A DNA stretch of 64,000 nt from Rhizobium tibeticum (GTDB taxonomy: Bacteria; Pseudomonadota; Alphaproteobacteria; Rhizobiales; Rhizobiaceae). The notes beneath the pieces are model-generated. The model was given only the letters and a program-made list of their open reading frames with translations, had not been told where the DNA came from and ran no database searches. Positions within the stretch are counted from its first letter, which is position 1. Each line of letters begins with the position of its first letter. This document shows positions 52,711 through 61,193 of this stretch, piece after piece. The stretch is from NCBI RefSeq assembly GCF_900110205.1, contig NZ_FOCV01000021.1:57883-121882 (forward strand). The letters run 5' to 3'. Both the position numbers and the translations under genes were made by a program.

Positions 52711-54419
52711 AATCCGATCCTCCTAAGTCTGAGGGAATTGCCGACGACGCTCACGGACGACAGTGCCATGGCGGCGGCTGCGATAATGGGGGAGAGCAGT
52801 ATTCCGAAGGTTGGGTAGAGAGCGCCCGCTGCAATCGGAACGCCAGCAGCGTTGTAGATGAAGGCGAAGAACAGGTTCCGCCGGATGTTGCGCATCGTCA
52901 CGCGGCTGAGCTGCCGTGCCCTGACGATCCCCTGCAGATCGCCCTTGAGCAGGGTGACGCCCGCGCTTTCAATTGCAACGTCGGTTCCGGTGCCCATGGC
53001 GATGCCAACGTCGGCTGCCGCGAGTGCTGGTGCATCATTGACGCCGTCACCTGCCATCGCAACAATACGGCCTTCGCTCCTCAGACGCGAGACGATCTTG
53101 CTCTTGTCTTCGGGAAGAACCTCGGCCTCGACCTTGGAAATCCCAAGCTTGCGGGCGACGGCGGCGGCCGTCGTCTTGTTGTCGCCGGTCAGCATGACGA
53201 CCTGGACGCCTTCCCCGACCAACTGCCGGACGGCTTGGGGCGTTGTCGCTTTTATGGGGTCGGCGATGGCCAGGAGTCCCGCCAGTTTCCCGTCGGCGGC
53301 CAGGAAGATGACCGTCGCCCCTTCGTCACGAAGTGCCTCGGCGCGAACAGTCAGTGCCGTCACATCGATATGGGAATCTTCCATGATCCGGTGGCTGCCA
53401 AGGACGAGTTTCTTTCCGTCGACAGTTCCGACGACGCCTTTGCCGACAGGACTGTCGAAGTCTCGCGCATCTGACAGCGCAAGATCGCGTTCCTTCGCGG
53501 CGCTGACGACGGCAAGCGCAAGCGGGTGCTCACTGGAGCGCTCGATACTTGCGGCAAGTCTCAGCACCTCGTCTTCCGAAAAGCCCTGATCAGGAAAGAT
53601 CGCTGTGAGTTTCGGCCGCCCCTCGGTGAGCGTCCCGGTCTTGTCGACCACGAGGGTATCCACTTTTTCGAAGTGCTCCAGTGCCTCGGCATTCTTGATC
53701 AGGACCCCCAGTCTCGCACCGCGTCCGACGCCAACCATGATCGACATCGGCGTCGCCAGACCAGGGCGCAGGGGCATGCAATGATGAGAACCGCCACGGC
53801 CGCGACCAACCCGTGGGCAAATCGCGGCTCGGGGCCGACCAGCATCCATGCCCCGAAGGCGATGACGGCGATGACGATGACGACCGGAACGAACCAACCA
53901 GACACCTGGTCGGCCAGGCGCTGGATCGGCGCACGCGAGCGCTGTGCTTCGGCGACCATCCGCGCGATCTGGGACAGCATCGTGTCGCGGCCGACCTTCC
54001 CGGCTTCCATGACGAAGCCGCCGGTCTGGTTCATGGTGCCACCGATCAGCTTCGAGCCAACTTCCTTGGTGACAGGCATGGACTCGCCCGTGATCATGGA
54101 CTCGTCGACCGAGCTTCTGCCTTCGAGAAGGACACCATCGACCGGTACCTTCTCACCGGGGCGAACGCGCAGCCGATCCCCGACGGCGACGACATCCAGG
54201 CCGACATCTTCGTCGGAGCCATCCGTTTTCACGCGTCGCGCCATCTTCGGGGCGAGATCGAGCAGGGCCCGGATCGCTCCTCCCGTCTGCTCGCGGGCCC
54301 GAAGCTCCAGAACCTGCCCCAACAACACGAGGACTGTGATGACTGCGGCGGCCTCGAAGTAGACCGCGACCGCACCTTCGTTCGAGCGAACCGTTTCGGG
54401 GAATATGTCGCTCGATTGA
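52707..54419 (-). pseudogene. copA: Cu(I) P-type ATPase, 5'-truncated and frameshifted
   Basis: The remaining sequence starts near SDIFPETVRSNEGAVAVYFE and runs through the actuator (DESMITGESMPVTKEVG), the CPC ion site (IIACPCAL), then, in another frame, GLATPMSIMVGVGR, the phosphorylation site VVDKTGTLTEG and the hinge AMAGDGVNDAPALAAADVG. The frame changes at about 53761, where one G would restore ACPCALGLATP. The metal-binding domains and first membrane helices (roughly 200-250 residues) are missing upstream of 54420. Intact, it would export Cu(I) across the inner membrane. DUF2933 follows with a four-base overlap. Confidence 0.88.
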
Positions 54420-54734
54420 TCAGGCGGCGGTACGGGGTGGTCCGAGGGACGGCGGGAAGATGATGCCCATCAGGTGGTCGACGGGTTCCACGTAGGCAAC
54501 GTCAACGAAACTCGGAACGTGACGAACCTCTGTCGGAACGCCCTCCGCGACGAACACCAGGCATTGCACGGCGCAGCATTGGCCGGGCGCAGTGTGCGAC
54601 TTCGAATCGTCACAGTCCTCGTGGGCAATTTCGACTGCCGAAGTGGGTGCATGGGTTGGAGCAGAGGGCACGGCTGTGAAGCCTGGCATCACAGGGGAAA
54701 GGAAGAGCAGGATTGCGATGAAAACCGCGACCAT
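54420..54734 (-). CDS. Cys/His exported protein upstream of broken copA
   Basis: A 104-residue protein with signal segment MVAVFIAILLFLSPVMPGFT. The mature part has EIAHEDCDDSKSHTAPGQCC leading into AVQC, and the tail FPPSLGPPRTAA. The CC-x3-C motif and Pro-Pro tail match the proteins at 47621 and 49349. It ends directly where the surviving copA sequence begins, so the copA deletion reaches to its stop. A TTG-initiated extension to 54788 is less likely. Confidence 0.6.
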   Translation of the reverse strand: MVAVFIAILLFLSPVMPGFTAVPSAPTHAPTSAVEIAHEDCDDSKSHTAPGQCCAVQCLVFVAEGVPTEVRHVPSFVDVAYVEPVDHLMGIIFPPSLGPPRTAA

Positions 54735-54821
54735 AACTTTCCGACCTTGATCCTCGTAGCTAAATCGAACCGGGCTGAATCTTGCCAATGTCTGTAGATA
54801 GCTGAGAGCGAGACTAAGACA

Positions 54822-54835
54822 TTGATCTTGATCAA
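54822..54835. promoter_or_regulatory. FNR/FixK-type anaerobox
   Basis: TTGATCTTGATCAA matches the TTGAT-N4-ATCAA consensus of FixK/FnrN/ANR exactly. It lies between the divergent genes starting at 54734 (minus) and 54899 (plus), 63 bases before the cytochrome c' start. Confidence 0.75.
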
Positions 54836-54898
54836 ATTCAAGTCGATACGGGAGCCTTTCTGGGTTTGTTCGTCTGTCGTGCTGATGAAAGGTTTGCC

Positions 54899-55431
54899 AT
54901 GAAGTCCGGAACTATTGTCGGCTCAGTGATTTTTCTAACCGTCGCATTTGCGGCGGTTTGCGCGGAGGACATCGTGGCGGTGCGACAGGCAGATATGAAG
55001 GCAATCGCCGCTGCCACCAAATCCATTGCGGGAATGTTCAAGGTGCCTTCAACGTACACTTCCCGGAGTTCAAGTGGGCAGCCGAGCTTATCCGGGACAA
55101 GGCGGGCCAGACGCTGATCGACCACTTCTCGATGGAAGCTGCACATCCGGTTTCGAAGGCGAAACCCAATATCATCGAGGAACACGAGCGTTTCGACCGT
55201 CTGGCGAATGACCTCAAGTCCTATGCGGTAGCGCTCACTGTGGCGGCCGACAAGAATCCTGCAGCGATGACGGAGAGCATGCGTATGAAACCCGGTGAAC
55301 CGATGGGCGGTGGACCGCTCGGAACGCATGTCAAGAACGAGGCGCAGTTGTCCTCCGTACCGGCCGAGCACGCCTTTCACCTTATGCTGCAAACCTGCAC
55401 TACCTGCCATTCTCGGTTCCGGATGGAGTGA
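54899..55431 (+). pseudogene. Cytochrome c' / c556-type protein with one frameshift
   Basis: The N-terminal part has signal TIVGSVIFLTVAFAAVCA and ADMKAIAAATKSIAGMFK; the frame then changes near 55060 and continues FPEFKWAAELIRDKAGQTLI, RFDRLANDLKSYAVALTVAA and the C-terminal haem site CTTCHSRFR. Together this is a four-helix-bundle cytochrome c' family protein of about 175 residues. One added base after TACAC would restore TFPEF. Such proteins bind NO or carry electrons in the periplasm, which fits the upstream FNR box. Confidence 0.8.
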
Positions 55432-55458
55432 GGAAGGCCGGGCCGCGAACAATCATCC

Positions 55459-56649
55459 TTAGAACCCAGGCGACGCCGGTTCATATGTCTCCCCGAACGG
55501 CTTATTCAGCAGCTTAACCGCTTCGGGGGCAGTGAATATTCGGTTCCTGGCGTAGCCGGTCTTCTCGACAAGTATGCCGGTCTGGACGAGCCTATCGACA
55601 GCTCCCGATGCCGCCGGAAAAGACACGCCCAACAGCTGTTCGAGCCGTCGTATCGTAAGAAGAGGATACTCATGGAGAAGATTAAGGGTAGCTAATGCTG
55701 CGGAGCCAGCTCGGAAGCTAGCCCTGGTCAACCATTCGTCTCGCAGCGAATGTAGATCGCCTCGTAGGCGCTTGAACTCGTGAACGGTCTCGGTGATTGC
55801 ATCGGCAAGTAGGATCGTGAGTGGTGAATAGTCGCCACGAGCCTGGGCCGCTTTTAGGGCGTCGTAGTATCGTTGCTTGCTGGCTTCGATGAACGGCGAA
55901 AGATAGACCGGTTCATGGCCTTCGGCCGCCATCATGACGGCAAGTAGCAGTCTTCCCACACGCCCGTTACCATCTCGGAACGGATGGACGCCTTCAAAAT
56001 GCGCGTGAGCAATCGCCATGCGCGTAATGAAGTCTTGTGTCATCACATGCATGCCGTCAGCGTGCAGGTAGGCAACATGTGCCTGCATGCAGCTCTGGAC
56101 GTGTTGTGGCGCAGGCGGATTATAGGTCGATTGAGCGATGTTCCCGTGTCCGATCCAGACAACGCGTTTTCGGAACTTGCCCGGCGCATCTTGATACGCC
56201 TTGTCGGACTGCATGGTCGCCGCATGCAGTTGCGAAATGAGGTCAAGAGTGAAGATTTCGCGCCCGTTCTCCCGGGCGAGTGGCAAAATTCTCTCTAGGG
56301 CGATTGCGTAGTCGCGGACCTGAGAGGCCGCATCGGTGGCATCGGCATCATCTTCCTCGACTTCGAGCAGTTCGTCCAAGGTACTGTTCGTGCCTTCGAT
56401 TGAGGAGCTGCTCAAGGCTTCCATTCTCATCGGAATACGGGAAAGGATGTATTGGTCTGGCAGCTCCTTCGCGAGTACCGATGCCTCCTTCAAAGCCCCG
56501 TGGGCATTCGCAAGCGGGACTGCGACATTCTCAAGGGGGACGCTATCTTCAGGCGGCCTGGGCGGTAGAACGCCGTAATGTGCCTCGAACGGCGGATCAA
56601 AGCGGTGAAGCGACTGCCGGACAGATTCCGATAAATTATTCCTGTTCAT
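55459..56649 (-). CDS. Fic-domain protein (class II, with inhibitory motif)
   Basis: A 396-residue Fic enzyme that would transfer AMP or another phosphate-containing group to a protein hydroxyl. The active loop HPFRDGNGRVGRLL is complete. An N-terminal inhibitory motif SSSIEG (S/T-x3-E-G/N pattern) at about 80-86 marks it as class II, self-inhibited. The C-terminal 90 residues look like a winged helix (NLLHEYPLLTIRRLEQLLGV). The target is unknown. It sits alone between the cytochrome gene and cueR with no antitoxin gene. Confidence 0.9.
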   Translation of the reverse strand: MNRNNLSESVRQSLHRFDPPFEAHYGVLPPRPPEDSVPLENVAVPLANAHGALKEASVLAKELPDQYILSRIPMRMEALSSSSIEGTNSTLDELLEVEEDDADATDAASQVRDYAIALERILPLARENGREIFTLDLISQLHAATMQSDKAYQDAPGKFRKRVVWIGHGNIAQSTYNPPAPQHVQSCMQAHVAYLHADGMHVMTQDFITRMAIAHAHFEGVHPFRDGNGRVGRLLLAVMMAAEGHEPVYLSPFIEASKQRYYDALKAAQARGDYSPLTILLADAITETVHEFKRLRGDLHSLRDEWLTRASFRAGSAALATLNLLHEYPLLTIRRLEQLLGVSFPAASGAVDRLVQTGILVEKTGYARNRIFTAPEAVKLLNKPFGETYEPASPGF

Positions 56650-56789
56650 CGCCTGGGCTCAACCTTTCATAAAACTCCGCAACACTGCGCCAAATTAAAG
56701 CTTACGGCTATAACCTTTAATAAGATAGTTACATGACGTGTCTTGTTAAAGGCTTTTAGGAGTTTGAGAGGTTGGTTTGCGTACGACAA

Positions 56790-57254
56790 CTAACGCGATG
56801 TTTGCTCGGTTCTAAGACCGTTTACACCGAAGCGGGCGTTAATCGCGGGTAATTCGCCGTCCGCATCCGCGTTGGCGAATTCCTCGATGATCGGGCAGTC
56901 TGGCCTGTCATCTCCATGGCAATGATTTGCAAGGTGTTTAAGCGTCTCGGTCATCGCTTGGATCGCGGCGGCCTTCCGCTCCAGTTCGGCGATGTGTTCG
57001 AGGGCAATGCTTTTAACGTCGGCGCTCGCGCGTGATCGATCACGCCAAAGCGCGAGCAAGGTTTTCATCTGTTCAACCGAAAACCCGAGATCGCGTGCTC
57101 GGCGAACGAAGCGGAGCGGATGAATGTCGTTCTCAGTGTAGGTCCGGTAGCTCGATTCTGTACGATGCGCGGGCGTGATCAGCTTGATCTGTTCGTAATA
57201 GCGGATCATTTTTGCCGAGACCCCGCTGGCTTTCGCAGCTTGTCCAATGTTCAT
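56790..57254 (-). CDS. cueR: Copper-responsive MerR regulator
   Basis: A 154-residue CueR/HmrR protein. The N-terminus MNIGQAAKASGVSAKMIRYY is the MerR helix-turn-helix. Cys112 and Cys120 (HCHGDDRPDC) take the positions of the Cu(I) ligands in E. coli CueR, and Ser77 matches the residue typical of monovalent-metal sensors. It activates copper efflux promoters with 19-bp spacers when Cu(I) is bound. It lies 57 bases downstream of copA on the same strand, a usual rhizobial order. Confidence 0.95.
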   Translation of the reverse strand: MNIGQAAKASGVSAKMIRYYEQIKLITPAHRTESSYRTYTENDIHPLRFVRRARDLGFSVEQMKTLLALWRDRSRASADVKSIALEHIAELERKAAAIQAMTETLKHLANHCHGDDRPDCPIIEEFANADADGELPAINARFGVNGLRTEQTSR

Positions 57255-57275
57255 CGTATTTCTCCTTCATGCGGG

Positions 57276-57307
57276 GGAGCTGCACCGGGAACCCGCGATG
57301 CAGCTCC
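57276..57307 (-). terminator. Hairpin between copA and cueR
   Basis: A 9-bp perfect stem, GGAGCTGCA (57276-57284) with TGCAGCTCC (57299-57307). There is no T-run, so it may attenuate or stabilise mRNA between the two genes rather than end transcription. Confidence 0.5.
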
Positions 57308-57311
57308 GTTA

Positions 57312-58440
57312 TCAGTTGGCTTGGTAACGACGCAAACGAAGCGCGTTCCCAAGCACGAAGACACTCGACATTGCCATTGCACCGGCCGCAAAGACCGGCG
57401 AGAGCAGGGTGCCGTTAATCGGATACAGGACACCGGCTGCCACGGGCACCAGGCTGACGTTGTAGGCGAAGGCCCAGAACAGGTTTTGTTTAATGTTCTT
57501 GATGGTCGCCTTGCTGAGTGCGATGGCCTTGGGCACTCCGTTGAGGTCCCCCGACATCAACACGACGTCCGCACTCTCGATTGCGATATCGGTGCCGGTA
57601 CCGACGGCCAGGCCGACGTCTGCCTCGGTAAGGGCAGGAGCATCGTTGATGCCATCGCCAATGAATGCGACCTTCCGCTCTCCGGACCGCAGACGCTTTA
57701 CCGCGTCCACCTTTCCTTCAGGCAGGACCTCGGCGACGACCTCATCGATTCCGAGTTGACGAGCAATGGCATCGGCGGTCCGTCTGTTGTCGCCGGTAAT
57801 CATCGCGACCTTTAAACCCAGCGCATGCAGCGCCTTGATTGCGGCCGGTGTGGTTTCCTTGACAGGGTCGGACACCGCGATGATAGCAGCCAGCCGACCG
57901 TCGATGGCCGCATAGAGCGGGGACTTACCTTCATCACCCAAGGCGGCAGCCTGCTCGATGACTTCCAGCAGATCGATGCCCACCTTCTGCAAGGCGCGAT
58001 CAGCGCCGACCAGGACCTCTCGACCATCGACAGTTCCCTCGATGCCGAATCCAGGAGTCGCCTGGAACTCAGTCACCGGCTGGAGACTAATCGCTCTTTC
58101 CTTGGCAGCCGCGACAATCGCTTCGGCAATTGGATGCTCAGACAAGGCTTCGACGCTCGCAATCAGACCAAGGACTTCATGCACCGTGTAGCCGTCCCGC
58201 ACAATCAGGTCGATCAATTCCGGGCGTCCCTTCGTCAAGGTGCCTGTCTTGTCCAATGCCACGACATCGGCCTCACGAAGGCTCTGGAGAGCTTCGCCCT
58301 TCCTGAAGAGGATACCGAGTTCGGCGGCGCGACCGGTACCGACCATGATCGACGTCGGCGTGGCCAGACCCATGGCGCACGGGCATGCGATGATCAGAAC
58401 GGCGACGGCGTTCACAAGCGCGAAGGTCAGAGCGAAAAGG
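57312..58440 (-). pseudogene. copA: Cu(I) P-type ATPase, C-terminal half only
   Basis: The sequence begins within the helix before the ion site (ALTFALVNAVAVLIIACPCA) and continues intact: GLATPTSIMVGTGRAAELG, the phosphorylation site ALDKTGTLTKG, SEHPIAEAIV, AFIGDGINDAPALTEADVG and the C-terminal helices to LRLRRYQAN. About 375 of an expected 800 or so residues remain; HMA domains, the first six helices and the actuator are absent. The homology ends near 58430, where an oppositely oriented cusA fragment begins. The encoded piece cannot be an active pump by itself. Confidence 0.88.
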
Positions 58441-59562
58441 TCGCTCGCCAAATCGAAAGCGTGCTCAAGACTATCCCCGGCACCTCAAGCGCCTTCGCTG
58501 AGCGGGTCATCGGTGGCTATTATCTCGACATCGTTCCGAACCGGGCAGCTCTCGGCCGCTACGGCTTGACGGTCAACGATGTTCAGGACGTCATCAGTAT
58601 GGCGCTCGGCGCTGAGGTCGTGACCTCGACCGTCGAGCGGCGCGAGCGCTACGGGGTCGCCATCCGATACCCACGGGCCTACCGAAGTGATCCTCAATCC
58701 ATAGCCAGGGACGTGCAGGTTTCGCTGCCGGGCGGCGGGTCAGTGCCTCTTGGAGAGATAGCCGACGTCAAGCTCACGCGCGGTGCGACAACGATCCGGA
58801 CAGAGAATGGGCAGCTTGCTGTCTACATCTTCGTTGATATCGCCAATCGCGACTTGGGTGGCTACGTGGCCGAAGCGCAGGAGGCGGTCGCCAAGAGCGT
58901 GAAGATGCCTGAAGGCTATTCCGTCGCCTGGAGCGGCCAGTTCGAGTATCTCGAACGTGCGAAGGCCCGGTTGATGATCGTCGTTCCGCTAACCTTGGCG
59001 CTGATCTTCCTGCTGCTCTACCTGAACTTCAAGGCGCTGACGGAGACGACGATCGTCATGCTGTCCTTGCCATTCGCACTGGTCGGCGGCATCTGGCTGA
59101 TGTGGTGGCTCGGTTTCAATGCCTCCGTGGCCGTGGCGGTGGGATTCATCGCGCTTGCGGGGGTCGCGGCGGAGACGGGCGTGATCATGCTGATTTACCT
59201 CGACCAGGCCTTAAAGGAGCGACGCTCCATCTGCGAGGCAGATGGGCGGGACTTCACGAGAGCGGACCTTCATCAGTCAATCATGGTCGGAGCGGTCGAA
59301 CGCGTCCGGCCGAAGATGATGACGGTCGTCGCCATTATGGCGGGGCTTGTGCCAATCCTGGAGCACTGGGACCGGATCGGAAATCATGCAGCGCATCGCG
59401 GTGCCGATGATCGGCGGAATGATCTCCTCGACGCTTCTCACCCTGGTGGTGATCCCGGCGATCTACGGGTTGGTAAAGGGCTGGCCGTTGCCTTCCAGGG
59501 CAGATGTTTCATTGGCCGACGTTAAGCCTGGCTCGGATGCTCTGAGCGAAGCGGCCGAATGA
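58430..59562 (+). pseudogene. cusA: CusA-type heavy-metal RND pump, 5'-truncated and frameshifted
   Basis: Starts at SEKVARQIESVLKTIPGTSS and reads AFAERVIGGYYLDIVPNRAA, LIFLLLYLNFKALTETTIVM, GVAAETGVIMLIYLDQALKE and VERVRPKMMTVVAIMAGLVP; then near 59360 the frame changes and continues GTGSEIMQRIAVPMIGGMIS and LVVIPAIYGLVKGW to the stop at 59562. The N-terminal two thirds of a roughly 1050-residue protein are missing. CTGGAGC in place of an expected CTGTGGAGC suggests a two-base loss. It is fused head to head with the copA half. Confidence 0.88.
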
Positions 59563-59574
59563 AAGGAGAATGCC

Positions 59575-59694
59575 ATGATGAACGACATGATGGGCAGCGG
59601 CATGATGTTGGGAATGGGCCTTGCGGTGCTTATTGGGGCCGCAGTCATCGTTCAGGTGATCGCGGCACTCGTAAAATACGTGTTCTTCCGCTGA
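59575..59694 (+). CDS. 39-residue Met-rich membrane peptide
   Basis: Begins MMNDMMGSGMMLGMGLAVLI and forms one membrane helix ending VKYVFFR. Seven of the first 14 residues are Met. AAGGAG precedes the ATG and it lies 12 bases after cusA. A small Cu(I)-handling or pump-associated peptide is a reasonable guess; no function is known to me. Confidence 0.75.
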   Translation: MMNDMMGSGMMLGMGLAVLIGAAVIVQVIAALVKYVFFR

Positions 59695-59849
59695 TGTGAA
59701 TGTCCGGGCTGTGGGCGGTCTATCTCCGAAACGTGCTTTGACTGCCCGCAGCCCAGCTCCGACAATGCCACTATGGCAAGAGAAGCCCAGGATGATGGTC
59801 GCCATAGCTCTGCTTCCGTCTCCGGATGTCATCTGAAAGGACAATCAAA

Positions 59850-60305
59850 ATGAAAAGAAGGCAGTTCCTTTGTTCCGTCGCGGCCGTTGGATCGATTTCG
59901 TTGATCGGAGCAGCGCGGGCAGCCGGTGAAAGCATGATCGTATACAAGGACCCGAGCTGCGGCTGTTGCGAGGCCTGGGCAAACGCGATGACCAGCGCGG
60001 GCTTCAATGTCACGGTGAAACATTATGACGACCTGGCTGCCATCAAGGCGAAATACAAGATTCCTGAGGAAATGCAGGGCTGCCATACCGCTGTTTCCGG
60101 CCCTTATTTCTTCGAGGGACACGTTCCATTGGAGGCTGTTGAAACAGTCATGAGCAAGCGGCCGGATATTGCGGGCTTGGCGGTGCCGGGGATGCCAGCA
60201 GGATCGCTTGGGATGGGCAACGATCCGCAAGCGTCGTATGACGTCTACAGCATTCCCAAGGAGGGTGGAAAGCCGAGTGTGATTCTGAGGGTTCGGCCGA
60301 CTTAG
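59850..60305 (+). CDS. DUF411 periplasmic metal-binding protein
   Basis: A 151-residue protein with an export signal (MKRRQFLCSVAAVGSISLIG) and the DUF411 domain: MIVYKDPSCGCCEAWANAMT with a C-x-C-C site, then MQGCHTAVSGPYFFEGHVPL and GLAVPGMPAGSLGMG. DUF411 proteins accompany copper and silver resistance genes. AAAGGA lies nine bases before the ATG. Confidence 0.9.
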   Translation: MKRRQFLCSVAAVGSISLIGAARAAGESMIVYKDPSCGCCEAWANAMTSAGFNVTVKHYDDLAAIKAKYKIPEEMQGCHTAVSGPYFFEGHVPLEAVETVMSKRPDIAGLAVPGMPAGSLGMGNDPQASYDVYSIPKEGGKPSVILRVRPT

Positions 60306-60306
60306 G

Positions 60307-60528
60307 CTAAGTCAGGAGGGCATGAAGCGTGATGACTGCAAGGAAAGCGACAGCGACAGCCAAAGCGATGCGCCTGACCTTGCGGTTGGCTTGTTGAAGC
60401 ACACGGGATCGCACACCTCGTTTCGGGCGAAGGCGATGCCCCCGGACGAGGGTAATATTGGAACGGGCCCCAGACGTCTCGACCTGGAGAAAATGTCGGC
60501 TGCAATAGCGAAGCAGCCGACATCGCAT
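60307..60528 (-). CDS. Possible Arg-rich tail-anchored small protein
   Basis: A 73-residue frame whose product begins MRCRLLRYCSRHFLQVETSG, is rich in Arg, and ends in one hydrophobic helix (IALAVAVAFLAVITLHALLT). Codons are G/C-ended, but an overlapping rightward frame is also open and the ribosome binding site is weak. Family unknown. Confidence 0.35.
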   Translation of the reverse strand: MRCRLLRYCSRHFLQVETSGARSNITLVRGHRLRPKRGVRSRVLQQANRKVRRIALAVAVAFLAVITLHALLT

Positions 60529-60536
60529 CTTGAGCC

Positions 60537-60743
60537 CTAAAGGGCATTCAGATTCTCAGCAGATGATTTCCCTGTTTGCCGATCTTGAACAATGTCGTAG
60601 CTGACGTTCTGGCCATCCAGCAGTCCGGAGAGGCCCGAGCGCTGAACAGCCGAGATATGGACGAACGCGTCGGTCGATCAATCATCTGGCTGAATGAAGC
60701 CGAAGCCTTTGTCCTGATTGAACCACTTTACTGCTGAGTGGAC
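60537..60743 (-). pseudogene. CspA-type cold-shock gene with an in-frame stop
   Basis: Reads VKWFNQDKGFGFIQPDD, then TGA (60680-60678), then STDAFVHISAVQRSGLSGLL and ends KSSAENLNAL at a TAG. Everything except one codon matches a 67-69-residue CspA; the stop replaces the Gly usually found there (GGA to TGA would be one change). The start region is also altered: no ATG precedes VKWF at the normal distance. Confidence 0.8.
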
Positions 60744-60840
60744 AAAAACGCCGCCGGAGGGCTTGCTCGTTGACCGAACGGACGAATTTCATCATGATGC
60801 ACGCGCTGAAACACGGGGTTCCCGTAAGCAAAATGAGCCA

Positions 60841-61155
60841 ATGCGCCTACTGATCAACGTCTTTGTCGCGACGATAGTGCTGCTGGGGTCGCTTGCCGCG
60901 CCCTGCATCGCAGCGCCGGTTCATGATCATGCCGGTCAGGTTTCCATTAGCGCCCCTTCGACTTCCGGGGGACACCATCGCGGTGACGGCCGATCTCTTT
61001 CGGGATCGCACTGTCAGCAGGATGGCATCGTGGCGCAGGCCGCTGAACCTCTTCGTACCCGACCCGCCGGTACACTATTTGGAACTACCGCTTCCGTCGT
61101 GATCACAGGCATTCGGGAGCCTGTCGAGCAACGTCCGCCCATCGCTTCCGTCTGA
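60841..61155 (+). CDS. Exported His-containing small protein
   Basis: A 104-residue protein with signal segment MRLLINVFVATIVLLGSLAA ending in CIAA. The mature part has HDHAGQV, GGHHRGDG and HCQQDG, and the tail REPVEQRPPIASV. The tail and His content resemble the proteins at 47621, 49349 and 54420, but it lacks their Cys-Cys motif. The ribosome binding site is weak. Confidence 0.5.
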   Translation: MRLLINVFVATIVLLGSLAAPCIAAPVHDHAGQVSISAPSTSGGHHRGDGRSLSGSHCQQDGIVAQAAEPLRTRPAGTLFGTTASVVITGIREPVEQRPPIASV

Positions 61156-61193
61156 GTTTTCTTCACTAGAAAGTCCAGACCAAAGGGAAGGGC

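Noticed and set aside
57825..59525. A 566-codon rightward frame spanning 57.8-59.5 kb
   Set aside because: Its first third is the reverse complement of copA and only the rest is CusA. It is a chance composite frame across the fusion point, not a real gene.
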